A stretch of DNA of 59,509 nt from NCBI GenBank assembly GCA_005804965.1, contig SYOC01000111.1, positions 1-59,509 of the forward strand, in the 5' to 3' direction. This DNA is from Pseudomonadota bacterium. Lineage in GTDB: Bacteria > Desulfobacterota > Binatia > Bin18. A program made the translations under genes and the position numbers. Below the pieces are notes generated by a model, which was not told where the DNA came from, did not search any database, and worked only from the letters and a program-made list of their open reading frames with translations. This document shows positions 30,945-38,930 of the stretch, in pieces; positions within the stretch are counted from its first letter, which is position 1; every line of letters begins with the position of its first letter.

Positions 30945-33125
30945 TTAAAACTCGTAGGCCATCGCCAACCCACCGTAGGCGTTGAAGTCCGGTGCTGGCT
31001 CAAAGAATCTGTTTGCAGCGGCATTGAGTCGCACGAGACCGTTGTAACGTTCATTGGTCAAGTTATTAAGCCCGACAAACGGTGCGAGCCGGATGCTGCC
31101 AAGGTTCACCTCATAACCGAAGCGGAGATTCAGCACGGTGTAGGCGTCATTCTGAAAGGTGTTGGCGTCGTTGGCAAAGAAGTGATCCACAAAGAAGATG
31201 TTGAACGCGCCGTACAGCCCGGAGCGGTGCGAGTACAACAGCTCGGTGAACAGTTGATTGGGCGGAATGCCAGGCTCGTCGTTGTCACTGAAGTCGCTCG
31301 TTGAAGTTCGATAGCGGTCAAAGCTGGCCTCTAAATAGGTATACGCCAGCGACCAGACCAAGTTTTGCATGATGGGATAATCGAAGTGAAACTCTACGCC
31401 ACGCCGCGTCGAGCGCCCGGCATTGCGAAAGAAGGTGCGTCCCGATGACCCCTCGAATTGAATCAGTTCGTCATCCAACACGATCCAGAACAAGGCCACG
31501 TCATAGGAGAGGCGATCAAGTACGGTACCACGTGCGCCGACTTCGTAGTTAATGGCCTTTTGCGGCTCGATGTCTGGGTTGAAGCCGCCACCTTCATTGG
31601 GGTTGGCAAACTCAGTCGTCGTCGGCACTTGAAACGCTGTGGACACGTTGCCGTACAAAGTTAGGAACGACCACGGGCTATAAAGAATGCCGCCCATAGG
31701 ACTGAGCTGGGTCATGGTGCGGCTGCCAGACTCGTTGCCATCAGAAAGGAACTGATCCTCCACGCCAAATTCTATGCTGTCGTAACGCAGGCCAAAACTG
31801 AGTTGAAGATTGTCCTGTAAGTAGAATTCATCGCGTATGAACGGCCCAATGCTCGTCACATCCTCGTCTTGGTGGAAACGCTTCTTGCCGCGATTATCGT
31901 TCAGATTATTGAAGCGTCGCCGATTATCGAGCTGGTATTGCGTATCGAGACCGATGATCAAGCGATTGCGAAACCCGCCAATCGGCGTGTCGATACTGTA
32001 TTTCACGCCGCCACCAACGCCGAAGCGATCAAACACCACGATACCGCCACCTGCACTGGGAAAGATGGGCAATTTGCCTGTGAATTGGCGAAACATCGAG
32101 TACTGTGTGATAGTGAGTTCGTGCCCGGGCAAGATCTCATGACGATACACGAACCCCAATTTGCCCTGACGGAGCCGCTCTCCTGCATCTTGGATCACGT
32201 TGACATCCCGCGCTTGGCGGCGATTGGCCGCGACTTGCAGTACCGTCAACCCACCAGCGTCTTCCGCCAGCGGCGCATCGGTAAAGGTCAGCAGCGTGGT
32301 CAGATCCGCCTGCTCAGAAATCGTGTAGCGGAGTTTGCCATTGGCAATAACATTCTGCGCACGGCTCTGATCGCGAAAGCCATTGATGGTGAAATAAGAG
32401 GTATTGAAAAAATAATTGAGCTTGCCGATCTGTCCGCCAGCTTTGGTCTGATATTTCTGCATGCCGAAATAGCCGCCCGTCAAGCGGGTTTCGAGAAACG
32501 GACGCGCAGGACCATCTTCGGTGATGATATTGATGACCCCGCCCGAAGCGTTACCATAGAGTGAGGACACCGGTCCCCGCAGGACTTCGATGCGTTGCAC
32601 CGCACCTAAGTCGAGAGTGTCGATTTCTGTCTGTCCATCGGGCGACGTTTCCGGCAGGCCATCGACGATCAATTTAATCTCGCGGATGCCGAAGGCAGCC
32701 CGTGTGCCGAACCCGCGAATCGACAAGCGCTGATCTTGTGCGAAGTTGAAATTATTCTGAGGAAACACACCTGGCACGCGGCTCAACGATTCATCAAGGG
32801 TAATGGTCGGCTGTCCGAGTTGGATATCACTCTGCTCGACAACACTTACCGCCGCTGGCACCTCAGTAATCGGCGTATCGCTTCGCGTGGCCGAGACCAC
32901 CACCGGAGGCAGCGTCGTTGTCGTTGTCTTCTCTTCTGTAGATACGGTCGCGCTTGCTTGTGTCGCTGCACCTTGCTCCGCTGTGGTTGGAGGCGAGGCT
33001 GGCGGTGTTTGGTCTTGCGCCCAACTCTGCTCCCAGAGGAACACAGCAAGAAAGAGGATCGCAAGAGTCGGTTGACGCAATTGGCGATTCGCTTGGGGGT
33101 TCCGGTTGTATTGGTGGATAGACAT
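30945..33125 (-). CDS. TonB-dependent outer-membrane receptor
   Basis: 726 residues from the ATG at 33125 (the ORF-track start adds 63 unlikely residues). The signal peptide is LAILFLAVFLWEQSWAQ. A long Thr/Ala/Pro-rich stretch follows, then a TonB-box-like segment (LPPVVVSATRSDTPITEVPAAVSVV). The plug domain has SLSRVPGVFPQNNFNFAQDQRLSIRGFGTRAAFG and VEVLRGP-type text (RIEVLRGPVSSLYGNASGGVINIIT). The barrel ends in AYEF, a typical terminal Phe. The family takes up iron chelates, vitamin B12 or other nutrients. No siderophore or cob transport genes are adjacent, though cobS lies further on. It is divergent from the ArsC-like gene. Confidence 0.92.
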   Translation of the reverse strand: MSIHQYNRNPQANRQLRQPTLAILFLAVFLWEQSWAQDQTPPASPPTTAEQGAATQASATVSTEEKTTTTTLPPVVVSATRSDTPITEVPAAVSVVEQSDIQLGQPTITLDESLSRVPGVFPQNNFNFAQDQRLSIRGFGTRAAFGIREIKLIVDGLPETSPDGQTEIDTLDLGAVQRIEVLRGPVSSLYGNASGGVINIITEDGPARPFLETRLTGGYFGMQKYQTKAGGQIGKLNYFFNTSYFTINGFRDQSRAQNVIANGKLRYTISEQADLTTLLTFTDAPLAEDAGGLTVLQVAANRRQARDVNVIQDAGERLRQGKLGFVYRHEILPGHELTITQYSMFRQFTGKLPIFPSAGGGIVVFDRFGVGGGVKYSIDTPIGGFRNRLIIGLDTQYQLDNRRRFNNLNDNRGKKRFHQDEDVTSIGPFIRDEFYLQDNLQLSFGLRYDSIEFGVEDQFLSDGNESGSRTMTQLSPMGGILYSPWSFLTLYGNVSTAFQVPTTTEFANPNEGGGFNPDIEPQKAINYEVGARGTVLDRLSYDVALFWIVLDDELIQFEGSSGRTFFRNAGRSTRRGVEFHFDYPIMQNLVWSLAYTYLEASFDRYRTSTSDFSDNDEPGIPPNQLFTELLYSHRSGLYGAFNIFFVDHFFANDANTFQNDAYTVLNLRFGYEVNLGSIRLAPFVGLNNLTNERYNGLVRLNAAANRFFEPAPDFNAYGGLAMAYEF

Positions 33126-33237
33126 GGACTTTTCTTTATGACCTTCTCGCGTAGAGGGCAACAGCCTCGACCGCAGAGACTCGCTTGCTTGACTCTTGCC
33201 ACAGGTCCGGCCATAGTTGCGGCGCGGAGTAGGAACG

Positions 33238-33582
33238 ATGAATATCCAGATTTTTGGCGTTAACAAATGCGCTGAGACTCGCAAAGCACAGCGGTTCTTT
33301 AAGGAGCGCGGCATTCGCTTTCAGTTCGTCGATTTAGCTGAGAAAGGGCTTTCGAAAGGCGAGCTGCGGTCGGTGGCAGCAAAAACGCAATTGGAACCAT
33401 TGCTCGACCGCGCCAGTCCGCGCTTTGCGGCAAAAGGGTTGACCCACGCTTGGCTCGACGCACCCAAGATCGAAGGTCTGCTCCTCGATGATCCACTGCT
33501 CTTCCGCACCCCTATCGTTCGTAACGGCAAAGACGCGACGGTAGGGTATTGCCCGGAGGTGTGGAAAACTTGGCAGTCTTGA
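33238..33582 (+). CDS. ArsC/Spx-family thioredoxin-fold protein
   Basis: 114 residues from the ATG at 33238, after GGAGTAGG. It has the ArsC-like fold: IQIFGVNKCAETRKAQRFFKERGIRFQFVDL with a single redox Cys in CxxxR form, and a C-terminal TPIVRNGKDATVGYCPEVWKTW with the conserved cis-Pro region. The family covers glutaredoxin-dependent arsenate reductases, YffB and Spx-like proteins. No ars genes are near and the second catalytic arginine positions are unclear, so arsenate reduction is not assumed. The CoA-transferase genes follow on the same strand. Confidence 0.8.
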   Translation: MNIQIFGVNKCAETRKAQRFFKERGIRFQFVDLAEKGLSKGELRSVAAKTQLEPLLDRASPRFAAKGLTHAWLDAPKIEGLLLDDPLLFRTPIVRNGKDATVGYCPEVWKTWQS

Positions 33583-33658
33583 GCGAGGGGGGGTGCATGT
33601 GTCAGCCATTGCCACCTTTTCTGATGCGGCATATATCTCTCGCGGGAGAGGAAGAGTT

Positions 33659-34534
33659 ATGCCAGAACGGCACGAACGTATTCTCGATGAAACTGAAGCG
33701 GCGAGCTGGGTACACGACGGGATGACCATTGCCGTGGGGTCGCCGGCTCCGATGATGCTCCTCCGCCACATCATCCGACGTGGCGTCAAAAATCTCACCG
33801 TGGTCGATAGCGGACTGAGTCTCGATCTCCTTATTGCTGCCGGCTGTGTGCGGAAAGTGGTGAGCTATTACGCTGGCGGTGGCTTCGGTGTGCCGGTGGC
33901 ACCATCGTTTCGCCGTGCGGTGGAACGTGGCGAAATCGAAGTGTGGGAGTGTGAAGAAGGTATTCTCACCACCGGCCTGCAAGCTGCGGCTCAAGCCTTA
34001 CCTTTTTTACCTTGGCGTGGTGGTGTTGGCACCTCACTCCCCGAGATCAACCCTGATCTGAAACTGATGCAGGACCCGATTCGCGGCGAAACCTTAATCG
34101 CCGTGCCGCCGATTAAGCCAGATCTCGCGCTGCTCCATGCCGCGACGGCTGATGCGTATGGCAACGTCCAGCATTGTGGTGGTCCAGGGTGGTTAGACCT
34201 GTTCCTCCACCGTGCGGCGGATCGTACTCTCGTGCAAGTCGAGCGCATCATTCCGAATGAAGAAGTGCGTGCGAATCCTTGGGCGACGACCATTGCTGGG
34301 GCCGATGCGATCGTGCGTGCTCCCTACGGCGCACATCCGTTCTACAGCCGTGGGTGCTACGTGCAAGACAATGCCTTCTTGCGGACCTACGTGGAAGCCG
34401 CGACTGCGGCGCAAACAGGAAAACCGGAGTCCCTTCACCAGTATCTGACCTACTATTGTCGCGAACCAGCCACGCATGGCGATTACCTCGAACGGGTTGG
34501 AATAAAGCACTTGCTCGGGCTGTATGAATACTAG
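33659..34534 (+). CDS. Two-subunit CoA-transferase, subunit A (IpdA/GctA-like)
   Basis: 291 residues from the ATG at 33659 after AGAGGAAGAG. It is a family I CoA-transferase alpha subunit: GMTIAVGSPAPMMLLRHIIRRGVKNLTVVDSGLSLDLLIAAG, then YYAGGGFGVPVAPSFRRAVERGEIEVWECEEG and PIKPDLALLHAATADAYGNVQHCGG. Its closest style is glutaconate CoA-transferase A and IpdA, the steroid-ring-opening hydrolase subunit. The partner subunit B starts 122 bases downstream after a palindromic repeat. The substrate cannot be settled; a steroid or aromatic ring-fission product would fit the FadL/LLM/MaoC context. Confidence 0.87.
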   Translation: MPERHERILDETEAASWVHDGMTIAVGSPAPMMLLRHIIRRGVKNLTVVDSGLSLDLLIAAGCVRKVVSYYAGGGFGVPVAPSFRRAVERGEIEVWECEEGILTTGLQAAAQALPFLPWRGGVGTSLPEINPDLKLMQDPIRGETLIAVPPIKPDLALLHAATADAYGNVQHCGGPGWLDLFLHRAADRTLVQVERIIPNEEVRANPWATTIAGADAIVRAPYGAHPFYSRGCYVQDNAFLRTYVEAATAAQTGKPESLHQYLTYYCREPATHGDYLERVGIKHLLGLYEY

Positions 34535-34562
34535 GAGCCTCTCCGGGGAACAGCGGATGGCA

Positions 34563-34635
34563 TGTCATGTCGAGTGGAGCGAGACATCTTCCTTGAACGG
34601 GTCAGGCAAGATTCTTCGCTACGCTCAGAATGACA
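34563..34635. repeat. Dispersed TCATTCTGAGC repeat between CoA-transferase subunits
   Basis: Starts ATGTCATGTCGAGTGGAGCGAGACATCTTCC and ends GATTCTTCGCTACGCTCAGAATGAC. The right arm is the same repeat as at 30702-30770, and the left arm is diverged. On the minus strand it spells the known spurious peptide CHSERSEES. It sits inside an apparent two-gene operon. Confidence 0.75.
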
Positions 34636-34656
34636 ATGACAAGGATGAAGAACGTT

Positions 34657-35451
34657 ATGCCCAGTGAATACTCGCCCCAAGAATTGATGGCGATCTTTCT
34701 CGCACGCGACCTTCAGGACGGCGATGTCTTGCGGGTGGGCGTCGCGATGCCGGTCGTGGAAGCTGCGGTGCGCCTCGCCCATATCATGCACGGCCCCAAC
34801 ATGGAGCTGATTTTTTTAGGCGCACGTATGAACGTGGCGCATCTCGATAGCCTTCCCATGCCAGCGTTTGGCTGGGATCGTCGCGTGGTGCGCTGGGCCG
34901 AATCTTACAGCGATAGCGGACATCGCTTTGATCGTATCAAAGACTGGGGGCGACACGTATTTTTCATCGGCGGCGTGCAAGTGGACCCGCATGGTAATAC
35001 CAACCTCATCGGCATTGGTCCGGATTACCATCACCTACGCTTTCGCGGGCCTGGGTCGGTAGGTACGCCGACACTGAGCACTCACGTCGGGCGCTATTAC
35101 ATCGTCCTGAATTCCCACTCGCCACGTATCTTTGTTGAACGCTGCGACTACATTAGCGCGTATGGTTGGGGCACTGGCGGGGCAGATGCGCGGCAGAAGC
35201 TGGGGCTGCCCGGTGGCGGGCCAAAATACTGTGTGACGCCGCTGTGCGTGATGGATTTTACCGAAGACACGAAACACTTGCGTCTTCACTCGACCCATCC
35301 CGGTGTCTTGGCTGCTGAAGTACAGGCCCAGACTGGGTTCTCTTTGGCCACCACGGCAACCCCGGCTCTAACGTCACCCCCGAGCGAGGAAGAGTTGCGG
35401 GTGTTACGCACGCGTGTGGATCTCTCTGGAATGTTACGCCGTTCCGCATAG
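34657..35451 (+). CDS. Two-subunit CoA-transferase, subunit B (IpdB/GctB-like)
   Basis: 264 residues from the ATG at 34657; an in-frame ATG at 34645 is possible. It starts EYSPQELMAIFLARDLQDGDVLRVGVAMPVVEAAVRLAH. It contains VFFIGGVQVDPHGNTNLIGIG and PGSVGTPTLSTHVGRYYIVLNSHSPRIFVERCDYISAYGW. It ends CVTPLCVMDFTEDTKHLRLHSTHPGVLAAEVQAQTGF, the standard C-terminal block of beta subunits. It complements subunit A upstream to form the active heterodimer. The following 90-residue gene lies 17 bases downstream and could be part of the same unit. Confidence 0.86.
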   Translation: MPSEYSPQELMAIFLARDLQDGDVLRVGVAMPVVEAAVRLAHIMHGPNMELIFLGARMNVAHLDSLPMPAFGWDRRVVRWAESYSDSGHRFDRIKDWGRHVFFIGGVQVDPHGNTNLIGIGPDYHHLRFRGPGSVGTPTLSTHVGRYYIVLNSHSPRIFVERCDYISAYGWGTGGADARQKLGLPGGGPKYCVTPLCVMDFTEDTKHLRLHSTHPGVLAAEVQAQTGFSLATTATPALTSPPSEEELRVLRTRVDLSGMLRRSA

Positions 35452-35468
35452 GAGAAAAGGAGCAAACA

Positions 35469-35741
35469 ATGGCGCGACTCAAGATCCTGGACATGGAAAA
35501 AAGGAAGGACCGTCCACGACGCTACACCGGATATCTCTGTACGCTCGGCGGCGGCAAGCAGGTGCATGCCTGGGTCTCGACTGACGAGCTCGACCTCGAA
35601 TTCCACGGTATCGACCTCAAAGCCGTCTGCAAGCTCGCGGTCGAACGCGCTTCTGAAGCCGACCTCGCCAAAGGCGAAGTACTGGTTCCGCGTGCCTTGC
35701 TCATCGAAGTAGAAAAGCAAGAACACGCAGGCGGACGGTGA
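35469..35741 (+). CDS. Small conserved-looking protein of unknown function
   Basis: 90 residues with a strong AAAAGGAG site 8 bases before the ATG, 17 bases after the CoA-transferase B stop. The sequence is charged and soluble: a basic N-terminus (MARLKILDMEKRKDRPRRYTGYLCTLGGGKQ), then VHAWVSTDELDLEFHGIDLKAVCKLAVERASEADLAKGEVLVPRALLIEVEK. It looks like a small alpha+beta domain. No family is recognised. Its position suggests a role with the CoA-transferase, but that is guilt by association. Confidence 0.7.
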   Translation: MARLKILDMEKRKDRPRRYTGYLCTLGGGKQVHAWVSTDELDLEFHGIDLKAVCKLAVERASEADLAKGEVLVPRALLIEVEKQEHAGGR

Positions 35742-35839
35742 GCAAGAAGAAGTTTATAGGGTTTGTGGGGTTCGAGATCTCGTAAGGTCAGAGCAAAATC
35801 CAACGAACTCAATTAACTCAACAAACCCAACCAACTCAA

Positions 35840-38227
35840 TTACGATGCTAACGTCGGTTTTCCTTGCTGTGACGCGGGAACACCTTCCGGTGCGCCAGTG
35901 ATCGCGAAGCGTGGTTTGAAGAGCGAGACCATCGACGGGATAAACACCAGCGCACCGATGACGTGGAGGAAGAGAATGAGCGCGAGCAACAGCGCCATCT
36001 CGGCCTGGAATCGCATCGGAAACCAGAGCCAGAAAATCACGCTGGCGGTGAGTGTGGTGCCGGTGAACAGGATCGCCCGCCCGGTCGTCATGAGGGCTTC
36101 TTCAATCGCCTGATCCACATCAGGGAACCGCCCATACTCCTCGGTAATGCGAGAAAGCACGTAGTAGCCGTAATCAATGCCGATCCCGATGCCGATGGCG
36201 GCAATCGGCAGCGAGTTGATGTTCATGTCGATGCCGATGCCATACATGATCGCTTCGGTCAGAGGCTGGGCGACGATAGACGGGATCATCACGATCAACG
36301 CTCCGGCCAGCGACCAATAGGTGAGGAAGCTGAGAATGAACACGATGACCAACACGAGATAGAGATTCACGCGATACGACCACTCGACTTCCTCGTTGAC
36401 TGCCGCCAAGATGCCAAACAGGCCCCCAGCCAGGCGAAAATCAAACTTGTCCGACGGATTGGCGGCAATATAGTCTTTGGCACGTTGCAGTGCGCTCATG
36501 ATGGTGTCGTGGTTGTAGTCGCGGAAAAAGATGGTGACGGTAGCGTTTTGTAGCTCCTTATCGACAAATCGCTCCAGTGCCGGAGCGCCAGCAGACATGA
36601 GGAAATACGAGAACATATTGCCCACGTCTTTTGTCCCTGACGGCATGATAGCCCACTTGGGGATGCCTTCTTCAAACATCTGGTACATCTGGCGGATGAT
36701 ATCGACACCGCTGACACTCCCGCCGGCCATAGCGTTGCTCCGCTCCATATGTCGCTGAAATTGTTCGAGCTCATTGAGGTATTTCACCTCACGAAAGACA
36801 CCAGGCTCTTTGCCTTCAGCGATAATTGTCAGCGAAGAGATGCCCACAAAGCCTTTTTGGATGATCCGGTCGTAGGCCACGTTGTACGGGTGATCGGCAT
36901 AGAACAGCGCCTTGCCGATCGACACATCGCCAATCTTGAGTTGCTTGGCGTAATAAATGCCCCCGACCAAAGCAACGATGAATGCGCCAATCATGGCATG
37001 ACGGGCATTGCCACGACTAATGCTGACAAGCCCACGGTTGATGGTGTTGTAGATTTTATCGGAAAATCGCCGGCCAGCTTTGGGGTCGTGCCGTGGCGGA
37101 TTGAGGAAGCTCAGGATGATGGGGTGCAACGTCACCACGCTTACCGAGATCGTGAAAATCCAAAAACTGGAGACGACTGCTAGCTTCTGCACCAAGGGAA
37201 TCCGTGCGACCGCGAGGCTTAAAATCGCGAAACCATCGGCAGCGATGGAGACGAGCGCTGGCGAGAATAATCCGAGATACGACTGCATGATCGCGGCATT
37301 TTTGTCCCCAAGGCGGGCATATTCCTCGTGGTAGCGTTCCATAGATTGAACGGAATGCGACAGTGCCCGGGCGGTAATAAGAAGAAAGACGACGATCATC
37401 AAGAGATCAATCGTGAAGCCGAGCGCTCCAGCGAAGCCGAGCGCCCAAAACGTACTGAGGGTGCCGGAGAATAAGGGAATGAGGACGCCTTGCACGGTGC
37501 GGAAGTAAAACCACAGCAACAACACGATGGAAAGAACGGTTAACCCGGCGATATAGAGGATCCAATCTTGATAGCTGAAGATCCAACAGAACAGCATCGG
37601 AAAGCCGGTCATGTGGATAGTGTGGTTGGCATCTGTCTCCTGCGCCTGAAGTTTGAACAGGCGCTCGCGCATCTTGCCAAAATCCAAACCCGATTCCCAA
37701 AACCCAGCAGTAATGAGTGCCATCTTGTTGTCGCGCGATACATAGAAGTCGAGAATCCCATCGTTGGTGTACACCGCCTTTTTAATTTTGGCGGCGGTCT
37801 GTGCATCTTTGGGCGGGCCGGGGAAGAACAATGGCAAGACTTTGACCCCGGTGCTAGAAATAATAGTGTTGCGCACTGCTGGGTGGGAAATCGACCGTAC
37901 TTGCCAAGGATTTACGCCCGAGGTTTCCATGATGGCGATGGTCAGTCGATTAATCTTGTTCAGCGTCTCGACGTTATAGAGGTCGCCGTTTTGCACTTCG
38001 ACGCCGACCACCAACACGTTGGCAGAGCCGAACATGCGCGAGTGCTTTTTCGCCAGCTGGGTGTAGGGATGGCTCGGGGGATAGAAATCCAGAAAGTTCA
38101 TCTGGATCTTCGTATTTGAGAGTTCGTAGCCGAGAAAAATGGTGACAAGAAAAGAAAGCGCAAGTACCGGCCAGCGATAGCGAAGGAGGAAGCGTACATA
38201 CGCCTCCATCCATGAACGCGGGAGCAT
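35840..38227 (-). CDS. RND/MMPL-family membrane exporter
   Basis: 795 residues from the ATG at 38227, after AGGAGG. It is a predicted RND superfamily exporter (COG1033 type). It has an N-terminal helix (WPVLALSFLVTIFLGYEL), a large periplasmic loop with NFLDFYPPSHPYTQLAKKH, then five helices (YIAGLTVLSIVLLLWFYFRTVQGVLIPLFSG and LGFTIDLLMIVVFLLITARALSHSVQSMERYHEE). A second loop and a second bundle follow (GIGIDMNINSLPIAAIGIGIGIDYGYYVLSRI). The GIGIDYGYYVLSR block is the family signature. MMPL/HpnN-like members move lipids or hopanoids. No membrane-fusion or outer-membrane partner gene is adjacent. Confidence 0.9.
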   Translation of the reverse strand: MLPRSWMEAYVRFLLRYRWPVLALSFLVTIFLGYELSNTKIQMNFLDFYPPSHPYTQLAKKHSRMFGSANVLVVGVEVQNGDLYNVETLNKINRLTIAIMETSGVNPWQVRSISHPAVRNTIISSTGVKVLPLFFPGPPKDAQTAAKIKKAVYTNDGILDFYVSRDNKMALITAGFWESGLDFGKMRERLFKLQAQETDANHTIHMTGFPMLFCWIFSYQDWILYIAGLTVLSIVLLLWFYFRTVQGVLIPLFSGTLSTFWALGFAGALGFTIDLLMIVVFLLITARALSHSVQSMERYHEEYARLGDKNAAIMQSYLGLFSPALVSIAADGFAILSLAVARIPLVQKLAVVSSFWIFTISVSVVTLHPIILSFLNPPRHDPKAGRRFSDKIYNTINRGLVSISRGNARHAMIGAFIVALVGGIYYAKQLKIGDVSIGKALFYADHPYNVAYDRIIQKGFVGISSLTIIAEGKEPGVFREVKYLNELEQFQRHMERSNAMAGGSVSGVDIIRQMYQMFEEGIPKWAIMPSGTKDVGNMFSYFLMSAGAPALERFVDKELQNATVTIFFRDYNHDTIMSALQRAKDYIAANPSDKFDFRLAGGLFGILAAVNEEVEWSYRVNLYLVLVIVFILSFLTYWSLAGALIVMIPSIVAQPLTEAIMYGIGIDMNINSLPIAAIGIGIGIDYGYYVLSRITEEYGRFPDVDQAIEEALMTTGRAILFTGTTLTASVIFWLWFPMRFQAEMALLLALILFLHVIGALVFIPSMVSLFKPRFAITGAPEGVPASQQGKPTLAS

Positions 38228-38294
38228 AACGAGAACCTCCTGACCTCTCTCCACAGTTCTGGCAGCAGGAACAACTCTCAAGTGCCAGAAAGGG

Positions 38295-38321
38295 AGAGGG
38301 GCAGGCTATGCTTGCCCCTCT
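38295..38321 (-). terminator. Hairpin after the secreted-protein gene
   Basis: AGAGGGGCA and TGCCCCTCT form a 9-bp stem with a 9-base loop that adds an inner GC pair. It lies 32 bases past the stop of the gene ending at 38353 and upstream of the MMPL gene. On the minus strand it is followed by CCCTTTCTGG, a weak T run. Confidence 0.6.
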
Positions 38322-38352
38322 AGGGTGTCAAGGGTTTCGTGCCGAGCTGCGC

Positions 38353-38745
38353 CTATTCGGCGGGAACGAGGACCGCGCTGGTGCCGTTTTGATTGACCCA
38401 TGAAAATGAGCCACGAAAGGACTTTTTATTGGGGACTTCAAAGCGGCAGGATAGTGGCATGCCGGTATTGAGCGGAACAGAAGCAAGTACCACCGTGCTA
38501 CCCGCAGGCACGACCAGCGGCCCGCTTGGGGCAATTTCCCCCCCGGTAGCATCAATGGCGGCACCCGAGACGGTACCGTCTTTTGTTCCGACATTGGTGA
38601 CCATACAACGAACCGTGCTGACCGGTCCCGAGCCCACGGCAACCGAGGCGCTGGGAAACGGGGCGGTGGTGAGTGTCACGGCGTGGGCGGTACCGCTGGC
38701 ACCGCAGAGTAAGGCAATTGCCATCAGAAACTGACGGGGTCGCAT
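38353..38745 (-). CDS. Small secreted protein of unknown function
   Basis: 130 residues from the ATG at 38745, which follows AGGAGGATCAACGTCT; the ORF-track start at 38862 is rejected. The signal peptide is clear (LMAIALLCGASGTAHA, cleavage before VTL). The mature part of about 108 residues is beta-rich, with two Cys (STVRCMVTNVG and PLSCRFEV) that may form a disulfide. It resembles an immunoglobulin-like sandwich found in short exported proteins of environmental bacteria. No function is known. It is transcribed toward the MMPL gene but a hairpin separates them. Confidence 0.72.
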   Translation of the reverse strand: MRPRQFLMAIALLCGASGTAHAVTLTTAPFPSASVAVGSGPVSTVRCMVTNVGTKDGTVSGAAIDATGGEIAPSGPLVVPAGSTVVLASVPLNTGMPLSCRFEVPNKKSFRGSFSWVNQNGTSAVLVPAE

Positions 38746-38930
38746 AGACGTTGATCCTCCTAGCGCCCTGTAACTCCCGGGCCGGTATCTTTGTTCCCGC
38801 GATTCTGCCACTTTACTCTTTCCTAAGAAGCGTCTATTTTCCGGCGATGCTGCGGCGTGCATGGTCCCGGGGACTGTAGCTCGACCGTGGTGAGTGTGTG
38901 GTTATCTGTCTAGAGGAGGACATCGAAGCG

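Noticed and set aside
30715-30948. 77-codon plus-strand ORF
   Set aside because: It starts in a dispersed repeat and has no family pattern.
34531-34791. Minus-strand ORF with CHSERSEES
   Set aside because: Known spurious product of the dispersed palindrome.
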